Below, in pieces: positions 44,933 through 54,767 of a DNA stretch of 64,000 nt. The stretch lies in NCBI RefSeq assembly GCF_002006345.1, contig NZ_LZZM01000099.1, forward strand, positions 62,001-126,000, given 5' to 3'. The stretch comes from Clostridium puniceum. GTDB taxonomy: Bacteria > Bacillota > Clostridia > Clostridiales > Clostridiaceae. Each line of letters opens with the position of its first letter. The first letter of the stretch is position 1. The translations under genes were made by a program, and so were the position numbers. The notes below the pieces were generated by a model. The model saw nothing but the letters and a program-made list of their open reading frames with translations, did no database searches and was not told the DNA's origin.

Positions 44933-46528
44933 ATGAAATTTAAAAAATTTAGTGCAATATTACTTGCATGTGGGATTATGGTAGGTGCACTATCAGGATG
45001 TGCTGCAAACAAAACAGCAGAGGGGAATAATGTAAAAGCAAAACAAGAAGAACTAGTTTTTGTTAATTTTCGTGATATAAGAGATTTAAATCCACATTTA
45101 TATGCGGGAGAAATGTATGCACAGGAAATGATATATGAATCTTTAGTTAATATTACAGAAAATGGATATGAACCATGTTTGGCAGAAAGCTGGGATATTA
45201 GCCAAGATGGAAAAGTATATACTTTTAAAATAAGAAAAGGTGTAAAATTTTCTGATGGAAATGTATGTGATGCAAATGCTATAAAAGCTAATTTTGATGC
45301 AATAATAGAAAATAAAAGCCGCCATACTTGGTTAGAAATGATGAGTTTGCTTGAAAGTGTTAAAACCATAGATGACTATACTTTAGAGATAAAATTAAGT
45401 AAGCCATATTACCCAATGCTTACAGAATTAGGGGTTACAAGACCTTTTGCAATGATTTCTCCTGCTGCTATGAAGGATGGTTCCACTAAAGATGGTGTTA
45501 AGGAGCATATAGGTACAGGCCCATATGTGCTTAAGGAATTTGTTACCGATGAATATGCTATTTTTGAAGCAAATGAAAATTATTGGGGAGAAAAACCTAA
45601 AGTTAAAAAGATTACAGTTAAAGTAATACCAGATAATCAAACACGTATTTTAGCACTTGAAAAAGGCGAAATAGATTTGATTTATGGGAAAAATATGATT
45701 GATGCTGATGCTATAAATAAATATAAAGATAGTGATAAGTTTGAAATTGCATTATCTGAAGCAACATCTACAAGACAAATAGTATTAAATACTACAGATG
45801 AGGTTTTAAAAGATACAGCAGTTAGAAAAGCTCTTCAATATGGAACTGATAAAAAAGCAATTTCAGATGGAATATTTTATGGATTGGAAAAACCAGCAGA
45901 TACCTTATTCTCAAAGACTGTAAAATATTGTGATATTAATTTAACATCATACGATTACAACAAAGATAAGGCAGCATCTGTACTTGAAGAAGCAGGATGG
46001 AAACTTGGAAGTGATGGTATTCGTGAAAAGGATGGAAAGAAATTAGAATTGGCATTACTTTATAATAGTAACAGTGTTACTGAAAAAGCAATAGCTGAAC
46101 TTATGCAAGGAGAATATAAAAATATAGGAATAAACTTATCAATAAAAGGTGAAGAAGAGCAATCATATCGTGATAATATGAAAGCTGGTAATTTCGATAT
46201 GGTATTTAACATTAGCTGGGGAACACCATATGATCCACAATCTTCTTTAGCTGCTATGAGAAAGCCTGTATATGGAGATTATGCAGCACAACAAGGCTTA
46301 ACAGATAAAAAAGAAATTGATGATGCAATAACTAACATATTAACATCTACTAATGAAGAAGAAAGACAAAAATTATATAGTTTTGTTTTAACAAGATTAC
46401 ATGAAGATGCAGTATATATACCACTTACATATGAATGTAATAAAGCAATCTCAAAAAAAGGACTAAAAGGAGTTCAATTTACTCAAACTCAATATGAAGT
46501 TCCATTTTCAAAGATGTATGTAGAATAA
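44933..46528 (+). CDS. ABC transporter substrate-binding lipoprotein (SBP family 5, nickel/peptide type)
   Basis: 531 residues; lipobox LSGC with Cys23. SBP_5 landmarks: 'LYAGEMYAQEMIYESLVNIT' (~63-82), 'KIRKGVKFSDGNVCDANAIK' (~101-120), 'GTGPYVLKEF' (~195-204) and 'NAWGxPYDPQ'-type segment NISWGTPYDPQSSL. NikA, DppA and OppA share this fold. NikA-like length and the metal-responsive boxes nearby favour a metal complex (for example nickel or an opine-type metallophore) over peptides. The weak terminator at 46544 lets it be made in excess over the permeases. Confidence 0.88.
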   Translation: MKFKKFSAILLACGIMVGALSGCAANKTAEGNNVKAKQEELVFVNFRDIRDLNPHLYAGEMYAQEMIYESLVNITENGYEPCLAESWDISQDGKVYTFKIRKGVKFSDGNVCDANAIKANFDAIIENKSRHTWLEMMSLLESVKTIDDYTLEIKLSKPYYPMLTELGVTRPFAMISPAAMKDGSTKDGVKEHIGTGPYVLKEFVTDEYAIFEANENYWGEKPKVKKITVKVIPDNQTRILALEKGEIDLIYGKNMIDADAINKYKDSDKFEIALSEATSTRQIVLNTTDEVLKDTAVRKALQYGTDKKAISDGIFYGLEKPADTLFSKTVKYCDINLTSYDYNKDKAASVLEEAGWKLGSDGIREKDGKKLELALLYNSNSVTEKAIAELMQGEYKNIGINLSIKGEEEQSYRDNMKAGNFDMVFNISWGTPYDPQSSLAAMRKPVYGDYAAQQGLTDKKEIDDAITNILTSTNEEERQKLYSFVLTRLHEDAVYIPLTYECNKAISKKGLKGVQFTQTQYEVPFSKMYVE

Positions 46529-46543
46529 AAAAATTATAAGGAT

Positions 46544-46584
46544 CTGCTGATGTTGAGAATATCCAATATTAGCAGTTCTTTTTA
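46544..46584 (+). terminator. Attenuating terminator between binding protein and permease genes
   Basis: CTGCTGATGTTG pairs with CAATATTAGCAG (two G-T pairs), followed by TTCTTTTT. The ribosome site of the next gene follows at once, so partial read-through is expected. Confidence 0.65.
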
Positions 46585-46601
46585 TAAAGGGGAAATAAAA
46601 A

Positions 46602-47543
46602 GTGAAAAATTATATTATAAAGCGATGCTTAATTGCAATTCCATTATTAATGTGTATATCTTTCTTTTGCTTTGTTTTCATAAATCTAATTCCATCTGAT
46701 CCAGCAGAAGTAGCACTTAGAGTTAGACAAACACCAGTTATTACTGAAGAAGCTATTTTACAAATAAGAGAAGAACTTGGATTAAATGATCCTTTTCTCA
46801 TTAGATATGTAAGATGGTTAGGTGATTGTTTAAGATTTGATTTTGGAGTAAGTTATGTAAATCCAGCTAGAACAGTTTTAGGTGAAATAGGAAGATGTTT
46901 GCCAGCAACTATACAATTAGCAGGATTTTCACTTATTTTTGTAATAATATTAAGTTTGCCAATTGGATTTTTCTGTGCAATATACAAGGATAGCTTATTT
47001 GATAGAATTGTGAGAAGTGTTGTGTTTATGACAACAGCAATGCCAGCTTACTGGATAGGGCTTTTACTGATGTGGTTAATAAGTATTAAATTTGATTTAC
47101 TTCCAACTAGCGGTAGTGGGACAATTAAGCATTTGGTACTACCGGCTTTTACTATTTCTTTAACTTATATATCTACATATATCAGATTAATTAGGAATAA
47201 CATTTTAGATAATATGAAGGAAGACTATGTATTATATGAAAAGGCAAGAGGATTAAAAGAAAGAACAATTCTTATTAATCATGTTTTAAAAAATTCATTA
47301 CATACTTGTATAGTGGCTATTGGAATGAGTATTCCACAATTAATTTCAGGAACTATTGTTGTGGAAAATGTTTTTGCTTGGCCAGGCGTAGGAAAGTTAT
47401 GTATTGCAGCTATTTTTAATAGAGATTATCCAATAATTCAAGCATATGTACTAATGATAGGCACTTTATTTGTAGTATTTAATCTTATCTTTGATGTTAT
47501 TCAATACATTACTGATCCTAGATTAAGAAGGGATGTGAACTAA
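46602..47543 (+). CDS. ABC transporter permease, NikB/DppB family
   Basis: 313 residues, six transmembrane helices. 'LIPSDPAEVALRV' (~29-41) and 'LGLNDPFLIRYVRWLGDCLR' (~59-78) are family features; the EAA loop is 'YEKARGLKERTILINHVLKN' (~205-224). Start GTG with AAAGGGG. Pairs with the NikC-like permease at 47545. Confidence 0.9.
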   Translation: MKNYIIKRCLIAIPLLMCISFFCFVFINLIPSDPAEVALRVRQTPVITEEAILQIREELGLNDPFLIRYVRWLGDCLRFDFGVSYVNPARTVLGEIGRCLPATIQLAGFSLIFVIILSLPIGFFCAIYKDSLFDRIVRSVVFMTTAMPAYWIGLLLMWLISIKFDLLPTSGSGTIKHLVLPAFTISLTYISTYIRLIRNNILDNMKEDYVLYEKARGLKERTILINHVLKNSLHTCIVAIGMSIPQLISGTIVVENVFAWPGVGKLCIAAIFNRDYPIIQAYVLMIGTLFVVFNLIFDVIQYITDPRLRRDVN

Positions 47544-47544
47544 T

Positions 47545-48366
47545 ATGATAAAGCAGCTTATGAAAAATAAAATGGCTATATTAAGCTTGGGAATAATAGC
47601 GCTAATTTCAATACTCGGAATATTTGCACCAGTATTTGCACCAAACGATCCTTATGAAAGTAACATAATAAAAAAGTTTGCAGCATTTTCTTATGAATAT
47701 CCCTTAGGAACAGATCATTTAGGAAGATGTATACTTTCAAGAATGATTTATGGAATAAGACCAACACTATTTTTGTCATTAATTACAATGCTTGGGACTA
47801 TTGGGTTAGGAACTATTATGGGATTATTAGCAGGATATTTTAGAGGCATAGTTGATGAAATTATAATGCGTATTGTTGATGTAATGCTGTCTTTTCCAAG
47901 TCAAATAATGATATTGGCAGTTGTAGCATTGCTTGGAGTTGACATAAGAAACGTAATTATAGCTAATATTTTTATAAAGTGGGCTTGGTACGCAAGAATG
48001 ATTAGAACAAGTGTATTGAAGTATAGAGATAAAAATTTTATTTTGTTTTCAAGAAGTATTGGTTCTAGTGAAAGCTTTATTTTAATTAAGCATATGCTGC
48101 CTTGTATTGGATCTGAAATGGCCATACTTGCGACTCTAGATATAGGATGGGCTATTTTGAATATATCTACCTTATCTTTCTTAGGACTTGGTGTTCAAGC
48201 ACCAATACCAGAATGGGGAGCGATGTTAAATGAAGCTAAAAATGTTATGACTACTAACCCTTATCAAATGCTAGTTCCAGGTATTGCTGTAGTTATTTTA
48301 GTTGCATCATTTAATCTATTAGGGGACTGCATTAGAGATGCACTTGATCCAAAGGAGGCAAGCTAA
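47545..48366 (+). CDS. ABC transporter permease, NikC/DppC family
   Basis: 273 residues. The N-terminal 'PLGTDHLGRCILSRMIYGIR' (~51-70) is the DppC/NikC signature; the EAA loop is 'FSRSIGSSESFILIKHMLPC' (~168-187), and 'WGAMLNEAKNVM' follows near 225. One base separates it from the NikB-like gene, and its stop overlaps the next start. Confidence 0.9.
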   Translation: MIKQLMKNKMAILSLGIIALISILGIFAPVFAPNDPYESNIIKKFAAFSYEYPLGTDHLGRCILSRMIYGIRPTLFLSLITMLGTIGLGTIMGLLAGYFRGIVDEIIMRIVDVMLSFPSQIMILAVVALLGVDIRNVIIANIFIKWAWYARMIRTSVLKYRDKNFILFSRSIGSSESFILIKHMLPCIGSEMAILATLDIGWAILNISTLSFLGLGVQAPIPEWGAMLNEAKNVMTTNPYQMLVPGIAVVILVASFNLLGDCIRDALDPKEAS

Positions 48367-49181
48367 TGAAAGAATTATTGAGAGTAGAAAATCTTACAAT
48401 AAAAAATATTGAAAATAAAAAACAAACAACGATAGTAGAAAATATTTCATTTTCAGTTGAACTGGGAAAATGCATTGGTATACTTGGAGAATCAGGTAGT
48501 GGAAAGAGTATGACTTGTAAAGCTATTATGGGACTTTTAGATAAAAATTTTAATATAACTGGAAGGGCAATATATAAAGAAAAGGATTTATTTTCTGAAA
48601 GTAAAGAGAATATGAGAAAACTAAGAGGTAAAAAAATCTGTATGATTTTACAAAATCCTATGACCTCTTTTGATCCACTATATAGAATGGATAAACAAAT
48701 TAGAGAAACTTTAATTGAGCATACGGATTTATCAAAAGTAGAAATAAGTAAAAAAAGTTTAGAAATATTAGAAATTATGCAAATAAGAAATCCACAAGAT
48801 GTATTAAAAAAGTATCCTCACCAACTTAGTGGAGGTATGCTTCAAAGAATTATGATAGGAATGGCTTTGAGTTTAGAGCCAGATTTAATTATAGCAGATG
48901 AGCCAACTACAGCTATTGATGCTATAACTCAATATGAAATTGTAAGTGAATTTTCAAAAATTAAAGAAAATAATCAAGTTGGGATTATATTTATATCTCA
49001 TGATTTAAGTGTTGTAAGTAAAATAGCAGATGAAGTCATTGTTTTGGATAGAGGGAAAATAGTAGATAAGGGATCTGTAGATTATATATTTAATGAAGCA
49101 AAAAATCCATATACAAAAAATTTAATTGATAAAAAAATGGCTGTAATGAAAAAATTTCAAAGAATAATAAAGGAAGGATGA
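48366..49181 (+). CDS. ABC transporter ATPase, NikD/OppD family
   Basis: 271 residues: Walker A GESGSGKS (~40-47), signature LSGGMLQR (~154-161), Walker B LIIADEPTTAID (~173-184), H-loop 'FISHDLSVVS'. The OppD/NikD-type C-terminus is shortened and lacks the Cys-rich 'CPY..C' oligopeptide motif of many DppD proteins, which again fits a nickel-type rather than peptide system. Confidence 0.9.
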   Translation: MKELLRVENLTIKNIENKKQTTIVENISFSVELGKCIGILGESGSGKSMTCKAIMGLLDKNFNITGRAIYKEKDLFSESKENMRKLRGKKICMILQNPMTSFDPLYRMDKQIRETLIEHTDLSKVEISKKSLEILEIMQIRNPQDVLKKYPHQLSGGMLQRIMIGMALSLEPDLIIADEPTTAIDAITQYEIVSEFSKIKENNQVGIIFISHDLSVVSKIADEVIVLDRGKIVDKGSVDYIFNEAKNPYTKNLIDKKMAVMKKFQRIIKEG

Positions 49182-50000
49182 TTGAATTTTATGCTTTTAA
49201 AGGCAGAAGGTGTTAGTGTTAAACTTAAAAAGGAAAACCAGAAAAAGCTATTTGGTAAGGATGAACAAGAAATATTAAAAAACATAGATATAGAATTAAA
49301 TCAAGGTGAATGTATCGGAATTATAGGAGAAAGCGGAAGTGGTAAAAGTACTTTTGGAAAAGTCTTAGTTGGACTATTAAAGCCTAATACAGGAACAGTT
49401 TTAATAAATGACATGAGCATATATGCAAAGGTTAGTAAAGAAGAAAAAAGAAAGTTAACACAAACTATAAGTATTGTATTTCAAGATTATACGTCTTCAG
49501 CAAATCCAAGATTTAAAGTGAAGGATATAATAGGAGAATCTCTAATTGTTAAAGAGAGAAATTCCGGTATAAAAATAAATAAGGAAGAAAAAATAAAAGA
49601 GCTCCTTGATCAAGTTGGCTTAGATGAAAATTTAAGGGATAGATATCCTCATGAATTAAGTGGAGGTCAGCTTCAACGTGTATGTATAGCAAGGGCTATT
49701 GCAATAGAGCCTAAGGTAATTCTTTTGGATGAAGCAATCAGTTCATTAGATGCATCAATTCAAACACAAATTATGGATCTTTTATTAGAACTAAAGGATA
49801 AATATAGTTTATCATATATTTTCATTACTCATGATTTAACAGCAGTTACGTATATGTGTGATAAAGTAATATTTTTTAAGGATGGAAGAATTGTTGAAAG
49901 AGTTGACAATATTTCAAAATTATCTCTTGTTTCTAACGAGTACGCAAAGAAGTTGTTAAATTCAGTTATGACAATTGACTGTAAAGAACATTTAGGTTAG
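49182..50000 (+). CDS. ABC transporter ATPase, NikE/OppF family
   Basis: 272 residues: Walker A GESGSGKS (~49-56), signature LSGGQLQR (~158-165), Walker B VILLDEAISSLDAS, H-loop 'FITHDLTAVTYM'. Start TTG directly after the previous stop with GGAAGG upstream; ATG 49191 is the alternative. Completes the five-gene transporter. Confidence 0.9.
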   Translation: MNFMLLKAEGVSVKLKKENQKKLFGKDEQEILKNIDIELNQGECIGIIGESGSGKSTFGKVLVGLLKPNTGTVLINDMSIYAKVSKEEKRKLTQTISIVFQDYTSSANPRFKVKDIIGESLIVKERNSGIKINKEEKIKELLDQVGLDENLRDRYPHELSGGQLQRVCIARAIAIEPKVILLDEAISSLDASIQTQIMDLLLELKDKYSLSYIFITHDLTAVTYMCDKVIFFKDGRIVERVDNISKLSLVSNEYAKKLLNSVMTIDCKEHLG

Positions 50001-50119
50001 TTAAAGATGGAAAAAAGATTTTAACTCAATCATATCAATGTGTTTATGCTGCTGCTGATATTTTTATAATGAGAGAGATGTTAAGAGAAAACTAAAGTAC
50101 AGAGAGGAAGGATTTTTAA

Positions 50120-51076
50120 ATGAATTTAAAAATAAGAGATTTAGAGGCCTCAAAAGGTGAGAAGGTAAGTGGATTTATAAATATAGAAGATACAAATTTA
50201 AAAATTCCTATAACACTAATTAATGGAGAGTGTGAGGGTAAAAGTATATTAATAACGGCAGGAATTCATGGTTGTGAATATCTTGGAATAGAAACAGTCA
50301 ATGAATTAGTAAGAGAAATTGATCCCAAAGAGGTTTCAGGAAGAATTATTTTTGTTCATATGGCTAATGTTTCGGGATTTTTTGCCAGAGTACCAGCAAT
50401 AGTTCCAGAGGATGGTATTAACTTAAATAGAGCGTTTCCAGGTAAAAATGAAGGAAGTGTAGCTGAAAAAATAGCGTATACTATTACACATGAATTACAG
50501 CTAAAAGTAGATTTTTACATAGATCTCCATGGTGGTGATTTACATGAAAAAACTATGCCTTTTGTGTATTATCCAGGAAAGGGAAAAGAGGAAGTTATTA
50601 ACGCCTCCTGTGAAGCAGCTAAACATTTAAATTTAAAATATAGAGTGAAATCTAATGCTACTTCAGGTGCGTATAATTCAGCAGCAATTTTAGGAATACC
50701 ATCTCTATTAATTGAACGGGGAGGCTGTGGATTATGGAAAAAGTCAGAGGTAGACTTATATAAGCAGGATATTTATAGAATACTTGAGCATGAACAAGTT
50801 ATAAAAAAAGAGCTTTTACAAAAAAATGGAGCACAGAAGGAAATTAAAAATGCAATATATATAGATTCAGAATTTAATGGATACTGGTATCCAAAAGTAA
50901 ATCAGGGAGATAAAATACAAAAGGGGCAATTAATTGGTTTAGTTTGTGATTGCTTTGGAAAAAAGCTCAAAGATTATTACTCAGAAGTAGATGGGGTTGT
51001 TTTATATATTACATTATCGTTGGCTATAAGTAAAAGTAATTCGTTAATTGCATATGGAGAAGAGAACTGCTTATAG
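50120..51076 (+). CDS. Succinylglutamate desuccinylase / aspartoacylase family deacylase
   Basis: 318 residues of the M14 zinc-dependent family. The first zinc motif is 'TAGIHGCEYLGIE' (HxxE: His ~51, Glu ~54), 'RAFPGKNEGSVAEKIA' (~109-124) resembles the substrate loop, and 'DFYIDLHGGDLHEK' (~132-145) gives the second His. The C-terminal beta domain ('QGDKIQKGQLIGLVCD') is like a lipoyl-domain-type swap. It cleaves N-acyl amino acids or similar amides. Placed after the ABC genes, it may release metal or an amino acid from an imported N-acyl or opine-like ligand (inference). Confidence 0.8.
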   Translation: MNLKIRDLEASKGEKVSGFINIEDTNLKIPITLINGECEGKSILITAGIHGCEYLGIETVNELVREIDPKEVSGRIIFVHMANVSGFFARVPAIVPEDGINLNRAFPGKNEGSVAEKIAYTITHELQLKVDFYIDLHGGDLHEKTMPFVYYPGKGKEEVINASCEAAKHLNLKYRVKSNATSGAYNSAAILGIPSLLIERGGCGLWKKSEVDLYKQDIYRILEHEQVIKKELLQKNGAQKEIKNAIYIDSEFNGYWYPKVNQGDKIQKGQLIGLVCDCFGKKLKDYYSEVDGVVLYITLSLAISKSNSLIAYGEENCL

Positions 51077-51308
51077 ATTTTATGAATAAAATTAGTAATA
51101 TTTTAATTTCGTTTTTAGATAATATTGATTTAGTTAATAAAATTATAATATGTATGGATTCATAGATTTAGTAAGGAAAAATTTTTTCTAAAAAGATTTA
51201 ATTACTTTATTTAAATTTCCATTTTACAAAAAGGGGTAAGAAAGTTTCTGCGTTATATTTGGTAATAGGTTTTATTTAAAACAAAAAAAGAATTACTTGG
51301 TAATTTAT

Positions 51309-51338
51309 TTGACAAAACTATGAAATTTATGATAGGAT
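51309..51338 (+). promoter_or_regulatory. Promoter of the chemoreceptor gene
   Basis: TTGACA at 51309-51314 with TAGGAT 18 bases further on (51333-51338). The start point would fall at the Fur-type box at 51348. The rest of the gap 51077-51308 is AT-rich without features. Confidence 0.6.
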
Positions 51339-51347
51339 GTATGAAAA

Positions 51348-51362
51348 TGATAACCGTTATCA
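51348..51362. promoter_or_regulatory. Fur-type 7-1-7 box upstream of the chemoreceptor
   Basis: TGATAACCGTTATCA is a perfect palindrome apart from its centre and matches the Fur box TGATAATnATTATCA at 12 of 14 positions. It overlaps the predicted transcription start. Confidence 0.6.
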
Positions 51363-51388
51363 ATTAGTTAAACGCAGGAGGTAAAGTA

Positions 51389-52654
51389 ATGATTAATCAA
51401 TCTAGTATTAAATCAAAGGTTGGTATAAAAACTAATCTAATGAACAGCATACTAACTACTACAATTTTAACAATAGGTATTTTACTTTTAATTTATTCTA
51501 TTTCTTTTTATGAAAAATCAATGAATAATATAATTATAATTGTTTTACTGGGATTTTGTATTTTAATTGCTATTATTGAATTTAAAAAAGCAAAAGGTCT
51601 TAAAATATTAAATAAGGCTATTATAGAAATGAAAAAGGGTAATTTCATAGAGATAGAAGAAAGGCATTTAAAAGACAAAACAGAAGTTGGTGAAATAAAC
51701 AGAGGATTAAATTCTATTATTATTTCAACTAATAAAATGTTGAAGGAAATTAAGAGGGATTCGGAGGATATAGATGCTCAGGCAGTAGGATTAACGTACA
51801 TATCGGAAGATATGTTAGAGTTAACTTCTGATATAGCTAGATCTACAGAAATCGTTACAAATGCAACTAGAAGTCAAACAAAAAATATATCTGATATCGT
51901 AGAAAAATTATTTCAATTTGGACAGTATATAAATGGAGTAAATGATAGTACTATATGCATTGATAATTTAGCTACTGAAATTGGTGAAAAATCTTTAAGC
52001 ACAAATCAAGAATTAAAAGAATTATCAATAGTTATTGAAAATCTTAATAGTAATTTTAATAATTTTAGGGAATCTTTAAATATTATGATGAAAGAAATAA
52101 AAAGTGTAAATGAAATGACAGATATTATAAATAGTATTTCTGAGAGAACAAATCTTTTGGCTTTAAATGCTGCAATTGAGGCAGCAAGAGCAGGAGATGC
52201 AGGCAAAGGATTTAGCGTTGTTGCAAGTGAAATAAGAAAACTTGCAGAAATGAGCCAGAGTTCATCAAATAAAATATACTATATTGTTGATAGCATATTA
52301 AAAAATATTTCAATACTAAACGAAAAGACATCATTGATTGACACCGATATAGTAGAACAAAATCATGCTGTTGATAAAACTATAAATGTATTTGACGATA
52401 TATCAAAAGGAATTAATATTATAATGCCAAAGGTGCATGAAATAGTAGAAGCATTTGATAATGTAAATACAAAGAAAGAAAATATATTAGAGGATATTGA
52501 AGCAATTTCTTCAATGTCACAAGAAATACTTGTAACTACAGAAGAAATATCAAATACAGCAAACGAGTTAAATTCAATGGGAGATGAAGTAACAGGAGCT
52601 GCAAGTAATTTGAAAAAATCAATAAATAATATGAAAAAAAATGAACTTAATTAA
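51389..52654 (+). CDS. Methyl-accepting chemotaxis protein with short membrane anchor
   Basis: 421 residues. Two transmembrane helices close together (about 18-36 and 41-60) leave almost no extracellular sensor domain, so it senses in the membrane or cytoplasm or through a partner. A HAMP-like segment follows (~65-110). The signalling hairpin tip reads '[20 protein letters not shown]' then [17 protein letters not shown] (~253-290). AGGAGG precedes the ATG. A Fur-type box ties it to metal supply, as for the neighbouring transporter. Confidence 0.9.
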   Translation: MINQSSIKSKVGIKTNLMNSILTTTILTIGILLLIYSISFYEKSMNNIIIIVLLGFCILIAIIEFKKAKGLKILNKAIIEMKKGNFIEIEERHLKDKTEVGEINRGLNSIIISTNKMLKEIKRDSEDIDAQAVGLTYISEDMLELTSDIARSTEIVTNATRSQTKNISDIVEKLFQFGQYINGVNDSTICIDNLATEIGEKSLSTNQELKELSIVIENLNSNFNNFRESLNIMMKEIKSVNEMTDIINSISERTNLLALNAAIEAARAGDAGKGFSVVASEIRKLAEMSQSSSNKIYYIVDSILKNISILNEKTSLIDTDIVEQNHAVDKTINVFDDISKGINIIMPKVHEIVEAFDNVNTKKENILEDIEAISSMSQEILVTTEEISNTANELNSMGDEVTGAASNLKKSINNMKKNELN

Positions 52655-52798
52655 AATTAATTTAAAATTTTCAAAGGATGTATAGGGAGTTATTAAAAAG
52701 ACAAAAATTTATATAAACATATAGAAACCTTAATTTTAATAGAGTTTAAGATTAGCGTATTGATTTGACTAAAAAGTTTGATAAATATAAATAAGATA

Positions 52799-52836
52799 AA
52801 AAAGTACAGAAAGTATAATTTTTTCTGTACTTTTCT
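52799..52836. terminator. Bidirectional terminator between converging genes
   Basis: AAAAGTACAGAAA pairs with TTTCTGTACTTTT, flanked by A and T runs, so it can work for both strands. Confidence 0.75.
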
Positions 52837-52936
52837 CGTTTATACTTTGAAAATATAATCATACTAAGCTAGAAATTAAGAAATAAATATAAAAATTAAG
52901 TTTCCTTGTATAATAATATAAACTATAATAACAGTT

Positions 52937-53797
52937 TTAATCGTTATTGAATATAAACATGTATAAGGAAGCTAGAAATATAACAATATACCCAATTACA
53001 CTTAAATAATCTGGAAGTATTCCAAATAAGCATAAACTTATTAATGCTGAAAAAATTATATTACTATAATCAAATATTGATATTTCTCTTGCAGGTGCAT
53101 ATTTATAAGCAAAAGTTATTCCAAACTGTCCAAGACTAGCAAAAATTCCAGCTAAAATTAAATAAGTAAATTGAAGAGTTTCCATAGATTTATAAGATAT
53201 TAACATTAAGGGAAGTGTGATAATACTTGAAAAAAGTGAAAAATAAAATACTATTGTATCTGGATTTTCTTTTCCGCTTAAGGCTCTGACACATGTATAA
53301 GCAGCAGCTGCTGAAACTCCTCCTAACAGTCCGATAATAGCTGGAATTACTTCTGAATTAATGGAAGGTTTTATTATAAATAATGCACCTATAAAGGCGA
53401 TTATTATAGATAAAATTTGTTTTATATTTATCTTTTCACTTAAAAATAAATATGAAAAAATTATAACAAAAAATGGACTAAGTTTATTTAACATATTTGC
53501 ATCTGATAAAACTAATTTATCTATAGAATAGAAGTTTAAAATTATTCCAATTGTTCCTAAAAAAGATCTGGATATTAGAATTTTTTGGTTTTCCTTTTTT
53601 CCCAGGAAGCTACTTTTGTAAGTTAATATAAGTATAAATGCCACAACAAGTGATATTATATTCCTAAAAAATGTCTTTTGCAAAGAAGGTAAATCACCAG
53701 ACATTTTAACAAAAGCTGACATCATAGCAAAGCCAAAAGCGGAAAGGATTATAAATGCTATTCCTTTAGATTTATTGCTTAATTTATTAAAATTCAT
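52937..53797 (-). CDS. EamA/DMT-family transporter
   Basis: 286 residues with about ten transmembrane helices in two EamA repeats; 'ILSAFGFAMMSAFVKMSGDL' (~17-36) starts the first and 'GLLGGVSAAAAYTCVRALSG' (~157-176) the second. These carriers export amino acids or metabolites. AGGTTAA before ATG gives a moderate ribosome site. Minus strand, convergent with the chemoreceptor. Confidence 0.85.
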   Translation of the reverse strand: MNFNKLSNKSKGIAFIILSAFGFAMMSAFVKMSGDLPSLQKTFFRNIISLVVAFILILTYKSSFLGKKENQKILISRSFLGTIGIILNFYSIDKLVLSDANMLNKLSPFFVIIFSYLFLSEKINIKQILSIIIAFIGALFIIKPSINSEVIPAIIGLLGGVSAAAAYTCVRALSGKENPDTIVFYFSLFSSIITLPLMLISYKSMETLQFTYLILAGIFASLGQFGITFAYKYAPAREISIFDYSNIIFSALISLCLFGILPDYLSVIGYIVIFLASLYMFIFNND

Positions 53798-53887
53798 ATT
53801 AGTTTAACCTCCATAAAAATAAACTCATATTCTTATAATTTATACTAATTTAAGAAAATAAGCTATTAAAAATAATTTTATAAATAA

Positions 53888-53925
53888 CAAAAGAAAGTTG
53901 TCCTAATAGGTACTACTTTCTTTTG
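53888..53925. terminator. Hairpin between two minus-strand genes
   Basis: CAAAAGAAAGT pairs with ACTTTCTTTTG; T-rich on the far side. It ends the gene at 53975-54682 on the minus strand. Confidence 0.6.
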
Positions 53926-53974
53926 CTATATACAGTAAAAATTTATAATGTTATAATCCACTACATAAAGTATT

Positions 53975-54682
53975 CTAAAATAATATGGGCATATTTGTAT
54001 TTAATATATCAATATATTTTTTATTTAATAAGGGTTCAGTTAGTACATTATCACAAGTGAATTTTAGAGTATCTAAACTCATAGAAATTTCTTCTTCTAT
54101 AAAGTCGTCAAAATCAGACCAGCCAATGGAATTTTTTATAAAATCAAATACCTCAGAAGGTGTATCAAACACTTTTAAAAACAATTTTTGAGTGTTATCT
54201 TTATCCCATTCCGAATTGAATTTTTCACAAAAAGAATTTAAGCCTACAGTTAGTAATTCTTCATCAAATAACCATAAATTATTTAAAAATAGGTAAGAAT
54301 TATTCATAGAATTTACTAAGGTTAAATCAATATTTTCGGTATAATCAATAACTTCACTAACAACATTTTCATATGGTGCCAATGGAATATAGAATCCATG
54401 AGATTCACGATCAAACCAAGTAAAAAAAGCTGTAGGAAGAAAAATATGTTGCAAGAAACCTAAAAGTTTATAAATAGATGGATATACCACAAACCCATAG
54501 TGAAAAATATTTTTTTCATTATCAAGTATTCCAGTATAGATTATTTTTGAAGATTCAGTGATGCTTTTATTTTCAAAGTAACCTTCCCATAAATCAGAAC
54601 CATTAAGAATTTTATATTCCCAGAAATAATAATTTTTATATGGATTTTTACAAATGCTTTTTTGATTTGTATTAATTTTCAA
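53975..54682 (-). CDS. Hypothetical protein of unknown family
   Basis: About 235 residues from the TTG at 54682, which has AAAGGGGG about ten bases upstream; an earlier TTG at 54703 lies inside that site. Rich in aromatic residues (YKNYYFWEYKILNGSDLWEG near the start) and acidic at the C-terminus ('WSDFDDFIEEEISMS'). No signal peptide or clear membrane helix; soluble. I recognise no domain. It lies next to the rpsD paralogue on the same strand. Confidence 0.65.
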   Translation of the reverse strand: MKINTNQKSICKNPYKNYYFWEYKILNGSDLWEGYFENKSITESSKIIYTGILDNEKNIFHYGFVVYPSIYKLLGFLQHIFLPTAFFTWFDRESHGFYIPLAPYENVVSEVIDYTENIDLTLVNSMNNSYLFLNNLWLFDEELLTVGLNSFCEKFNSEWDKDNTQKLFLKVFDTPSEVFDFIKNSIGWSDFDDFIEEEISMSLDTLKFTCDNVLTEPLLNKKYIDILNTNMPILF

Positions 54683-54723
54683 ATTTGTTATGCCCCCTTT
54701 CAAATAATGAGTAAATTAAAGAG

Positions 54724-54753
54724 GATAACTAAATTATTAATAATTTAGTTATC
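54724..54753 (-). terminator. Hairpin terminator downstream of the rpsD paralogue
   Basis: A fully palindromic 30-base stretch (GATAACTAAATTATT with its complement), followed on the minus strand by a weak T-rich tail. It ends the rpsD transcript. Confidence 0.6.
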
Positions 54754-54767
54754 TTCGGGTTTAATTA

